Source: Planctomycetia bacterium
Lineage (GTDB): Bacteria; Planctomycetota; Phycisphaerae; Phycisphaerales; SM1A02
Reading direction: 5' to 3'
Assembly: GCA_005799205.1 (NCBI GenBank)
Contig: SYHM01000016.1
Location: forward strand, 1-6,983
DNA length: 6,983 nt
Numbering within the stretch: the first letter of the stretch is position 1; each line of letters starts with the position of its first letter. The notes below the pieces were generated by a model. The model saw only the letters and a program-made list of their open reading frames with translations, was not told the origin of the DNA and ran no database searches. Positions 1-6,331 of the stretch are shown here, one piece after another. A program made the translations under genes and the position numbers.

Positions 1-1
1 C

Positions 2-457
2 GTGATGGCAAAGTCTCTGCAGGCCGCTCACCCGCACTGGAAGATTCTGCTCGTGGGACCCACGCAAGTCGAAGCGGATCGCGTGGAGATCAGCAGGCAG
101 TTGCAAGGACTCAGTAACGTGTCGATCCTTCCTCCGTGCGACCTTGACGGCCTTCCGCTCAATGAAGTGATTGCAGCATTGATTCCGTACGCAGACACCA
201 TGGGCACGTCGGCGGTCGAGCTCTCAAACAAGGCGCTTCATCTTTTCTCGCGTGGTGTGCCAATTCTCGCGAGCGGCATGCCCAATTTTGTGCGAGAGCC
301 ATTTGCGCTGCAGGTGACCGATCAAGCGTCGTTCGACCGTGGGGTTCAGGAGTGTGTAGAACACTTTAACGACTGGCAACCAGCGATTCAGGCCTTTGTC
401 GAGAACAACTCGGCAAGCGCGCGGCTTCGGGCGCTCGGGATCACTCCAGCGACTTGA
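2..457 (+). CDS. Glycosyltransferase, GT-B fold, C-terminal fragment (5' end outside window)
   Basis: The visible 151 residues are the C-terminal nucleotide-sugar-binding half of a GT-B glycosyltransferase, probably a cytoplasmic enzyme adding one sugar to a surface glycan. The identification rests on its alignment with the full-length glycosyltransferase at 3771-2665: residues 12-136 here match residues 225-349 there without gaps, with about 51 of 125 positions identical by hand count. Shared blocks include WK.L.VGPTQ, LPL.EV, PYA, NK, MP.FV.EPF and WQPAI. By that comparison about 210 residues lie upstream of the window, so the GTG/ATG at 2-5 is most likely internal and not the true start. 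In the segment N76-K77-A-L-H80-L-F-S-R-G85, many GT4-type enzymes carry Glu where this protein has His80. The stop at 455-457 lies eight bases from the stop of the oppositely oriented aminotransferase. Donor and acceptor cannot be told from the sequence. Confidence 0.85.
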   Translation: MMAKSLQAAHPHWKILLVGPTQVEADRVEISRQLQGLSNVSILPPCDLDGLPLNEVIAALIPYADTMGTSAVELSNKALHLFSRGVPILASGMPNFVREPFALQVTDQASFDRGVQECVEHFNDWQPAIQAFVENNSASARLRALGITPAT

Positions 458-465
458 CGTTTCAG

Positions 466-1599
466 TCACTGCGTGACGAACTCGAGTGTCGCGCGCGCGA
501 CATGCTCGATCATCGCATCCCGCATTTCGGGGTAGATCGGCAGCGACAGAATCTCTTGCTGGTTGCGAAACGCAACTGGAAAATCGTCGGGAGTGTGCCG
601 AAACCGCGAATAGGCCGGATAGAAGGGAAGGGCACGCGAGTAGTTGATCATTGTCGAGATTCCCTTGCGTGCGAGGTGCTGTTGCAGCGCATCTCGATTC
701 GAAGCACGAATCATGTAGAGATGAAAAACATGCGTGCGATCTGGTGCGATTCGAGGTGTTCGAATGGCGCGACTGCCTACAAGCAGCTCGTCATACCGCG
801 CTGCCACTCGTTGCCGCGCGGTGGTCCATCCACCCAAGTGAGGCAACTTCGCCGAGAGGATTGCTGCTTGAAGACCATCGAGCCTGCTGTTGATTCCCTC
901 AATCTGGTGTTCACCCTTCCCTCCGTGCCGTGCATACAACTCGCACCACGCGGCGAGAGCGCTGTCATTGGTCACAAGGCAGCCAGCGTCACCCATCGCT
1001 CCGAGGTTCTTGCCTGGATAGAACGAAAAGGTCGCGGCGGTCCCCATCGTTCCAACTCGCTTGCCTTTGTACTGGGCCATCACCGCCTGGGCACAATCCT
1101 CGATGACCCACAACTTGTGCTTGGACGCGATCGCGAGAATCGGATCCATGTCCGCCGCCTGACCGCACAGGTGCACAGGGATGATTCCAACAGTGCGGCT
1201 TGTGATCTTTGATGCGATCTGCGATGGATCGATCGTGAATGTCTCTGGGTCGGTGTCACAGAACACGACCGTGCCACCCGCCTGAGTGATTGTCTCGGAA
1301 GTCGAAATCCAAGAGTGCGCGGTCGTGATGACCTCGTCACCCGGTTGCAACTTCAGTCCCTTGAGCGCGATGTAGATGGCGTCCGTGCCGTTGGCGCACG
1401 AGACGCAGTGGCCGATCCCAATCGCGTCAGCAAACTCTTGCTCAAACGCTGTCACAAATCGGCTTCGAACGAACCCTGATTCCAAGATCACTGCGCGGAT
1501 GGCTGCGTCGACTTCTTCTCGAATCGAAAGGTACTGCGCGTGCAGGTCGACGAAAGGAATAGTCAACGCGCGCCCAGACTCACTCATCCCCTCACGCAT
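466..1599 (-). CDS. DegT/DnrJ/EryC1/StrS-family PLP-dependent sugar aminotransferase
   Basis: This enzyme should transfer an amino group, usually from glutamate, to a keto-sugar nucleotide in the cytoplasm using pyridoxal phosphate. From the ATG at 1599 it is 377 residues long, the usual size for the family. Visible hallmarks are the N-terminal IPFVDLHAQY block, the CANGTDAIYIAL cofactor-phosphate region, the VIEDCAQA motif with Asp168 (expected to contact the pyridine nitrogen), and SFYPGKNLGAMGDAG with Lys197 as the probable Schiff-base lysine. The INSRLDGLQAAIL block follows. It resembles WbpE and QdtB/FdtB types, which make 3-amino sugars, but motifs alone do not fix the substrate. It is the last gene of the operon. 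The upstream oxidoreductase stop overlaps the chosen start by 8 bases (ATGCGTGA), so translation may be coupled. The reading frame stays open to an ATG at 1671, but that would overlap the previous gene by 80 bases and add 24 residues outside the family core. An ATG at 1587 is also possible, though its GAGGGG sits too close. Confidence 0.93.
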   Translation of the reverse strand: MREGMSESGRALTIPFVDLHAQYLSIREEVDAAIRAVILESGFVRSRFVTAFEQEFADAIGIGHCVSCANGTDAIYIALKGLKLQPGDEVITTAHSWISTSETITQAGGTVVFCDTDPETFTIDPSQIASKITSRTVGIIPVHLCGQAADMDPILAIASKHKLWVIEDCAQAVMAQYKGKRVGTMGTAATFSFYPGKNLGAMGDAGCLVTNDSALAAWCELYARHGGKGEHQIEGINSRLDGLQAAILSAKLPHLGGWTTARQRVAARYDELLVGSRAIRTPRIAPDRTHVFHLYMIRASNRDALQQHLARKGISTMINYSRALPFYPAYSRFRHTPDDFPVAFRNQQEILSLPIYPEMRDAMIEHVARATLEFVTQ

Positions 1600-2668
1600 C
1601 TCGATGTCCAAGCTTGCACCGATTGGGCCTGAATCGCAATGAGACGGGAGCTCCAGTCTCAATGGATTCATAGATCGCAGAGATCAGTTCAAGACTCTTT
1701 CGACCTGCCAGCCCATCCACGAGTTGGTGTGTGTCGTTGTCAATGCACTTGATGGCGTGTTCGTAGTAGGCCTGATGGCCAAATCCGTACACGTCAGGCG
1801 GATTGACCGAAAACTTCGCTCGCACTTCGTCGTCGATCGGTTCGGGTTTGGCGAAGTTCCATGTGGTGATCTCGTTGACCGCAAAGCCGCCAATCACCAC
1901 TGTGCCGCCTTCTCCGAGGATCGAGATTGACCCCTCCAAATCGACTGGACGAGTCGCAGTTGTGGCTTCGATGACGCCGAGCGCTCCACTGGCGAATCGC
2001 AAGAGCACCACCGCAGTGTCCTCAGTTTCAATGTCGACGAGCGCCGTGCGGCTCATCGCGAACACGGTGTCGACCTCGCCTAAGAGCCACTCAAGCATGT
2101 CGATGTGATGGCTTGCTTGATTTGTGAGGACGCCGCCGTCGAGCGCCCATGTGCCACGCCAGGCATCGTGGTCGTAGTACTGTTGGGTACGGCACCAACG
2201 CACCCGTACTGTTCCCATGACCAGCTTGCCAAACCGGCCGCGCGTGAGCGCGTCGTGCAGTTGGACGACCGGAACATTGAAGCGATTTTGCTTGATCACG
2301 AAGAGTTTCACCTTGGCCGCATCACACGCCGAAATCATCCGATCGGCATCGACAAGCGTGAGGGCCATCGGCTTCTCAACCAGAATGTGTTTTCGGTGGG
2401 AGGCGAGTGCGACCACATGGTCGGCATGCAGTCCACTCTCAGTGAGCACTGACACGGCGTCGATCTTTTCGGATCGCATCATCTCGTGCATATCTGCATA
2501 CGCGGGGACATTGAACTTCGCTCCCAGCGCTGTGGCGCGCTCGAGGCGGATGTCACATACTGCCGCGAGCCGTGCTCCTCGGATCCGACCGCTCCCCAGC
2601 AATTCGGCGTGGCGTGCGGCGATGCGACCGCAACCCACGAGCGCGATGTTGTGCATTGGCGCGATCAT
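1592..2668 (-). CDS. Gfo/Idh/MocA-family NAD(P)-dependent sugar oxidoreductase
   Basis: This 358-residue cytoplasmic dehydrogenase is expected to oxidise a hydroxyl of a sugar (probably nucleotide-linked) to a ketone, the step before transamination by the next gene. The N-terminal Rossmann motif VGCGRIAARH (Gly12, Gly14, Ala17) binds NAD(P). The diagnostic VEKPMAL block carries Lys99 in the EKP motif, and GGVLTNQASHHID (178-190) supplies the conserved His187 and Asp190 of the active site. Length is normal for the family. The start is an ATG whose ATGA overlaps the glycosyltransferase stop by 4 bases. No clear Shine-Dalgarno sequence precedes it, so coupled translation is likely. An internal ATG at 2656 (Met5) would begin just before the Rossmann strand and is the alternative. 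In the pathway to UDP-2,3-diamino-mannuronic acids a Gfo/Idh enzyme (WbpB/WlbA) acts at C3 before a DegT aminotransferase. The pairing here is analogous, but the sequence does not look like a close WlbA, so the substrate is inferred only from context. Confidence 0.93.
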   Translation of the reverse strand: MIAPMHNIALVGCGRIAARHAELLGSGRIRGARLAAVCDIRLERATALGAKFNVPAYADMHEMMRSEKIDAVSVLTESGLHADHVVALASHRKHILVEKPMALTLVDADRMISACDAAKVKLFVIKQNRFNVPVVQLHDALTRGRFGKLVMGTVRVRWCRTQQYYDHDAWRGTWALDGGVLTNQASHHIDMLEWLLGEVDTVFAMSRTALVDIETEDTAVVLLRFASGALGVIEATTATRPVDLEGSISILGEGGTVVIGGFAVNEITTWNFAKPEPIDDEVRAKFSVNPPDVYGFGHQAYYEHAIKCIDNDTHQLVDGLAGRKSLELISAIYESIETGAPVSLRFRPNRCKLGHRDA

Positions 2669-3771
2669 AGTCGCGACGGGCGCGCGCCATCACCAGCAAG
2701 AATGCTGATCCTGGTCTCTGGCAGATTGGCTCTGAGATAGTGCTCGATTGCAGGCTGCCACTTCAAGAAGTTGGCACTGCACTCGTCGAGCGTCTCGTCG
2801 ATCGATGTACCCCGGTCGAGGCGACGCACGAACGGCTCATCCACAAAACGTGGCATTGCGCTGATGACGAGAGGAAGTCCATGCGCGAGAAGTTGCATCG
2901 ACTTGTTCGCCAGCGTGACCGCATTCACGGCGGGAGTGTTGGCGTACGGCATGATTCCGCAGAGAACCTCGTCGAGAGGGAGTTCATTGAGCGGCGTTGC
3001 ATCACGCACCTCGATGTTTGAAAAGTTGCTGAGCGCCTCGAGAATGCGAACTCGGCGACTCTGGTGTTGGGTTGGACCCACGAAGAGCATCTTCCACTGC
3101 GGTCCGCGCGCTTTGAGCGCGTTCGCCAATCGTGCAACGAGGTCGAGATCGAGTGCGTTGTCGATAGATCCCCAAAAGAGAAGCGTTGTCCGTCGGCCTG
3201 TGTTCGGACTCGGCGCCTTGTATTCGGTGACAGCCCAAGGCAGGAAGAGCGTCGGAGTGCACCACTGGCTCAGTCGATCCAGCAGCGGAGTTGAGACTGC
3301 TAGGACCGCTCCGCTTGATTGGCATGTTCGGCGCAACATCCGTGTGATGTGCCAGCGCCACGGCAGCCGACACTGCGCCTCGAAGTCATCGTTGATCAGG
3401 GTCACAATCTGCTTGCGCGAAAACACATCGGTTAGAAAGTCAAAGTCGTGATTGAAATTGATCACGATCGCATCACTTCCTACATCACACGCCCGAAGTC
3501 TCGCCCGAATCTGCGCAGACGCCCAAAGCCCATTGAGCCACGACAGCACAGGGACGACGCGCAGTTGAAAGTGAATCAGCCGCGTCGTGTTGACGAGGGT
3601 GAGCTGGTTCGACACGGTGACGATCTTGGGACCGATCCCTGTGAAGAGTGGCCTCGGCCTCTCAAAGAAGATGACCTTGTTCCCCGCATTGATCAGCAGT
3701 TGTGTCACCTGATGGCGCAGCCGCGGAGGCTCGGTCCATGGGGTGTTGGTGAACAGAATGAAGGTTGCCAC
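2665..3771 (-). CDS. Glycosyltransferase, GT-B fold (GT4-like), full length
   Basis: This 368-residue protein is likely a cytoplasmic or membrane-associated glycosyltransferase that adds one of the cluster's sugars to a lipid-linked glycan. The N-terminal half (about 1-180) begins with a Rossmann-like strand, FILFTNTPW, and contains VIFFERPRP and VINFNHDFDF segments. The C-terminal half starts with LLFWGSID (197-204) and carries WKMLFVGPTQ (226-235), LPLDEV, MPYANT and NKSMQLLAHGLPLVIS (289-304). GT4 enzymes generally carry Glu before the A-x-G turn; here the position is Gln293. No signal peptide or clear transmembrane helix is evident. The start is GTG at 3771, chosen because a strong GGAGGA lies 4 bases upstream and no ATG occurs nearby. 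It follows the amidotransferase by 20 bases and overlaps the oxidoreductase start by ATGA. It is paralogous to the plus-strand fragment at 2-457. The exact family, donor and linkage are not determinable. Confidence 0.88.
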   Translation of the reverse strand: MATFILFTNTPWTEPPRLRHQVTQLLINAGNKVIFFERPRPLFTGIGPKIVTVSNQLTLVNTTRLIHFQLRVVPVLSWLNGLWASAQIRARLRACDVGSDAIVINFNHDFDFLTDVFSRKQIVTLINDDFEAQCRLPWRWHITRMLRRTCQSSGAVLAVSTPLLDRLSQWCTPTLFLPWAVTEYKAPSPNTGRRTTLLFWGSIDNALDLDLVARLANALKARGPQWKMLFVGPTQHQSRRVRILEALSNFSNIEVRDATPLNELPLDEVLCGIMPYANTPAVNAVTLANKSMQLLAHGLPLVISAMPRFVDEPFVRRLDRGTSIDETLDECSANFLKWQPAIEHYLRANLPETRISILAGDGARPSRL

Positions 3772-3775
3772 CAGG

Positions 3776-3781
3776 TCCTCC
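3776..3781 (-). promoter_or_regulatory. Shine-Dalgarno site fixing the GTG start of the glycosyltransferase
   Basis: On the minus strand the sequence reads GGAGGA, then CCTG, then GTG. This is a near-perfect ribosome-binding site at a workable distance from the GTG at 3771. It is the clearest such site in the operon and lies in the 20-base gap after the amidotransferase stop, so this gene can be initiated independently. Confidence 0.75.
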
Positions 3782-3791
3782 GGTGCTTCGT

Positions 3792-4922
3792 CTACTGCGA
3801 CCGACCTCGTCGAAACAGGTCAAGGACGCGAATCGCGACGCGGTAGAAGGGCGCCTCAGACTTGTACAAGGCATGTGAGCGCTCGGGGCGGCGCAGATAT
3901 TCGTCAAGCTGCTCCCGAGTCCACCCCATCTTCTTCAAGAAGTACGCAATGTCCTCGTCAAGTGACACCTGACTTGGATACGCGATCCCGCTCACCCCAG
4001 CGAGCGCCTCGTCACGCGTCATCTGTCCAGAAATCACCAGTGTGCTCAAGTGCAATCGTCGTTTGTCCACGCCGAACTTTGTTGGAAGGATGTACCCCTG
4101 ATAGAACCGCGTAAACACCGACTCATAGTGCTTGTACGGGTAGGGCTTGTAGGCAAGCCGCTTCGTGAGGACATCAACCGCCTCGAACTTGTTGTACGGC
4201 AAGTAGTCAAGAAACCACTCCCACTTGATTCCGCGGGCGATGCCATGCCACGCCGCGCCGAGCGTGCCGATCGATGGGAACGACTTGAGCGAGACTCCCT
4301 GCGAGCGGCCGAGCGCCTTGATGTTTCGTTTGTCAAACTTGTTCCACGCCCACTCTGCAGGCATGCGCATTCCCTCAGTGGCGTGATTGGTTCCAGAGAG
4401 GATGTGGCGGACGCCGCGCTTGGCTGCTTGGTGATAATTGACGGCAAGCATCGCGTTGTCGTACAGCAGTTCGACATCGATGACGTCGGCATCAAAGAAA
4501 GCCTGCATCAACGCTCGGTACTCGTTCCAGTTGATCACATGAGTATGAAGATCGACGCCGAGTCCAGACACGAGGTTGGCAATGTTGTTTTGAGCGAGTT
4601 CAGAGTTCCAACCATTATCCATGTGCACCGCGAGTGGCCGAAGCCCCAACTCAACAGCCTGCACGAGGGTCCATGAACTATCCACCCCGCCTGAGACGCC
4701 AACGATGCAGTCGTAGCGCTTGCGCCTTCCAGCACGCTTCACTTTCGCGACAAATGCCGCAAGCAGCTCGCGTTGCCGTGCCGCGTCTGGCGTAATGACG
4801 TGGCTCGCTTCTTCGATGAAGGCCGTGCAGTATGAGCAGACTCCGTTTGCATCGAAGCGGATGCCCGACGCAGTGCTGTCCATGATGCATCGGGCGCAAG
4901 TTTGGTGCTGTGGCTGTGTCAT
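3792..4922 (-). CDS. N-acetyl sugar amidotransferase, WbpG/PseA-type PP-loop enzyme
   Basis: This 376-residue cytoplasmic enzyme is expected to activate the N-acetyl group of a sugar with ATP and replace the amide oxygen with ammonia-derived nitrogen, giving an acetamidino sugar. The N-terminus has two cysteine pairs, CARC (Cys9, Cys12) and CSYC (Cys29, Cys32), likely a structural zinc site characteristic of the family. It is followed by the ATP pyrophosphatase PP-loop SGGVDSS (77-83) in a VGVSGGVDSSW context. Further family-like segments are VHMDNGWNSELAQNNI (99-114), where the ATP-binding fold continues, ILSGTNHATEGMRMP, and the C-terminal KFGVDKRRLHLS block. Length is normal. The ATG overlaps the HisF-like stop by 4 bases (ATGA). 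No Shine-Dalgarno site is visible, so it is probably translated by coupling. Adjacency to HisH- and HisF-like genes matches wbpG-hisH2-hisF2 of P. aeruginosa O5, where these three genes act in acetamidino formation. The natural sugar is unknown: both 2,3-diamino-uronic acids and nonulosonic acids are known substrates of this family. Confidence 0.93.
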   Translation of the reverse strand: MTQPQHQTCARCIMDSTASGIRFDANGVCSYCTAFIEEASHVITPDAARQRELLAAFVAKVKRAGRRKRYDCIVGVSGGVDSSWTLVQAVELGLRPLAVHMDNGWNSELAQNNIANLVSGLGVDLHTHVINWNEYRALMQAFFDADVIDVELLYDNAMLAVNYHQAAKRGVRHILSGTNHATEGMRMPAEWAWNKFDKRNIKALGRSQGVSLKSFPSIGTLGAAWHGIARGIKWEWFLDYLPYNKFEAVDVLTKRLAYKPYPYKHYESVFTRFYQGYILPTKFGVDKRRLHLSTLVISGQMTRDEALAGVSGIAYPSQVSLDEDIAYFLKKMGWTREQLDEYLRRPERSHALYKSEAPFYRVAIRVLDLFRRGRSQ

Positions 4923-5683
4923 GGAGCAGGCATCAACGCTTCGAGGTCGCTTGGTCGAGGATAGGTAATGAGGACAGCACGGTGCGGTCCATAGAAGACA
5001 AAAAATGCCCCAGCGCTCACCGCGCTCGCGCCCGCAACGAGTGCCTTTCGAATGTCTTCGAGGCTCCCAACGCCTCCGACAGCGATGAGTGGGACGGGGA
5101 TGGATTGGCTCGCTTCACGAATCAACGCCTCATCGACCCCATCCATCATGCCGTCGTGATCAACCGCGTTCAGCAAGATCTCTCCAGCGCCGGCATCGAC
5201 CGCTTCGCGAAGCAGTGTCTGCCAGGGTCGATTGATGGTCGTGGCTGACGCTGCGCTGTAGGGCCGCAGCCCCTTGAAAAACTCTTTCTTGACATCAAGC
5301 GAGAAGAGCACGCTTTGACTGCCGAATCGATCGGCGATCTCGCGAATGACTTTCATGTCACGAAGCGCGGCTGTTTGCAGGCAGACCTTTTCAACACCCA
5401 GCGCAAAGAGCTGCCGCGCCTGCTCGACCGTTTGAACCCCTCCTCCATAACACAGCGGCATGAAACACTCGCCCGCAAACTGCTCAATCAGCGCATAATC
5501 GGGTTGGCGTCCCGCGCGACTCGCATCGATGTCGAGCACCATCAGTTCATCAACCTCTTTGTCGTTGAAGATGCGGATCGCATTGATGGGATCGCCGACA
5601 TACACGGGCTTTCGAAAACGCATCGTCTTCACAAGCCCTTGGTTCTGCAGCAGCAGGCAGGGGATCACTCGGTGTTTCAGCAT
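4919..5683 (-). CDS. hisF2: HisF-like (beta/alpha)8-barrel partner of the sugar amidotransferase (HisF2 type)
   Basis: This 254-residue protein has HisF architecture: RVIPCL at the N-terminus, VDELMVLDIDAS (44-55), CYGGGV (78-83), LFSLDVKK (126-133), AVDHDG (173-178) and IAVGGVGS (200-207), the phosphate-binding barrel loops. In true HisF (imidazole glycerol phosphate synthase cyclase subunit) catalysis depends on Asp11 and Asp130. Here position 11 is Leu in IPCLLLQNQG, while Asp130 is kept. This change marks the accessory HisF2 type, thought to accept ammonia from HisH and channel it to a WbpG-like enzyme instead of closing an imidazole ring. It probably forms a heterodimer with the HisH-like protein encoded just upstream. 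The ATG at 5683 overlaps the HisH stop by 7 bases (ATGCTGA), and GGAAG lies 4 bases upstream. It ends in an ATGA overlap with the amidotransferase start. A histidine-biosynthetic role is unlikely because of the lost aspartate and the absence of other his genes. Confidence 0.93.
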   Translation of the reverse strand: MLKHRVIPCLLLQNQGLVKTMRFRKPVYVGDPINAIRIFNDKEVDELMVLDIDASRAGRQPDYALIEQFAGECFMPLCYGGGVQTVEQARQLFALGVEKVCLQTAALRDMKVIREIADRFGSQSVLFSLDVKKEFFKGLRPYSAASATTINRPWQTLLREAVDAGAGEILLNAVDHDGMMDGVDEALIREASQSIPVPLIAVGGVGSLEDIRKALVAGASAVSAGAFFVFYGPHRAVLITYPRPSDLEALMPAP

Positions 5684-6297
5684 GGAACTTCCAGAAACCG
5701 CTTCATGAGTTGGAGCCCAAATCGATGGCTCTTCTCGGGATGAAACTGAACGCCGAAGATGTGGTCGCGGTTGAACGCTGCAGTGACGTCGCTGCCGTGG
5801 TGGGTGGTCGCCAGCACATCACTTTCGTCTCGGCACACTGCGTGATAGGAGTGCACAAAGTAAAAGCGCTGCTCGCCATCAGTCGATGCGATGAGCGGAT
5901 TGGCTTTGCGCACTTGGACTGTGTTCCATCCCATGTGTGGAATCTTGATCGCCGCCGGTGGATTCGCGATGAACCGCCGCACATGTCCACCGATCCAACC
6001 AAGGCCAGGCAGCGAGCCCTCTTCGCTTGCATCACACATCAGCTGCATGCCAAGGCAGATTCCTAGGACCGGCGTGCGCTTGACCAGGACGAGTTCACCG
6101 AGTGCATCCGCCCAGCCGGCCGAGGTGAGGCTCGCCATCCCATAATCAAATGCTCCGACTCCAGCAAGAACGAGCTTGTCGAATCGCTGCAAGTCTGATG
6201 GTTGCGAGACGATCTCCGCTGACCCACCAGCCTTCTCGATGATCTTGACCACCGACAGAAAATTGCCGCAGGGCAGTGAGGGGATGCCAACTCTCAT
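5677..6297 (-). CDS. hisH2: HisH-like glutamine amidotransferase (class I glutaminase, HisH2 type)
   Basis: This 206-residue class I glutamine amidotransferase should hydrolyse glutamine and hand ammonia to the HisF-like partner. The catalytic triad is visible: Cys81 in LGICLGMQLM, and His186 and Glu188 in GVQFHPEKS. IPHMGWN (119-125) and FYFVHSY (145-151) are typical HisH signatures. The usual PGVG oxyanion-loop motif reads AGVG (45-48). The start is the ATG at 6297: an AGGA sequence lies 7 bases upstream, and MRVGIPSLPCGNFLSVV is the expected first Rossmann-like strand for the family. The frame stays open upstream to 6645, but those 116 residues overlap the preceding gene in another frame and look nothing like HisH. 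It lies 34 bases downstream of the hydrolase-like gene and overlaps hisF by 7 bases. Its role in acetamidino-sugar formation is inferred from this neighbourhood. Confidence 0.93.
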   Translation of the reverse strand: MRVGIPSLPCGNFLSVVKIIEKAGGSAEIVSQPSDLQRFDKLVLAGVGAFDYGMASLTSAGWADALGELVLVKRTPVLGICLGMQLMCDASEEGSLPGLGWIGGHVRRFIANPPAAIKIPHMGWNTVQVRKANPLIASTDGEQRFYFVHSYHAVCRDESDVLATTHHGSDVTAAFNRDHIFGVQFHPEKSHRFGLQLMKRFLEVPC

Positions 6298-6304
6298 GAA
6301 AAGG

Positions 6305-6308
6305 TCCT
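6305..6308 (-). promoter_or_regulatory. Shine-Dalgarno site deciding the HisH-like start
   Basis: The minus strand reads AGGA, then seven bases (CCTTTTC), then the ATG at 6297. It sits in the 34-base gap after the upstream stop codon and supports this ATG over the longer open frame that reaches 6645. Confidence 0.6.
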
Positions 6309-6331
6309 GCGAACCATGATCTGCTTCAATC

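Noticed and set aside
465..477. GTCAC-TGC-GTGAC hairpin as a terminator
   Set aside because: The stem is only 5 bp with no T-run on either strand, and it lies inside the aminotransferase coding end.
454..1212. Long plus-strand open frame of 252 codons
   Set aside because: It is antisense to the aminotransferase, which has clear family motifs. The translation is rich in Arg, Cys and His with no recognisable domain.
1600..1671. Longer aminotransferase start at 1671
   Set aside because: It would overlap the oxidoreductase by 80 bases, and the 24 added residues lie before the normal family N-terminus.
3064..3451. Plus-strand open frames antisense to the glycosyltransferase
   Set aside because: They are shadow frames with no domain features, no supporting ribosome-binding site and skewed Arg/Ser-rich composition.
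4919..6297. Histidine biosynthesis operon (hisH-hisF)
   Set aside because: No other his genes are present, the HisF-like protein lacks Asp11, and the pair is fused by overlap to a sugar amidotransferase gene.
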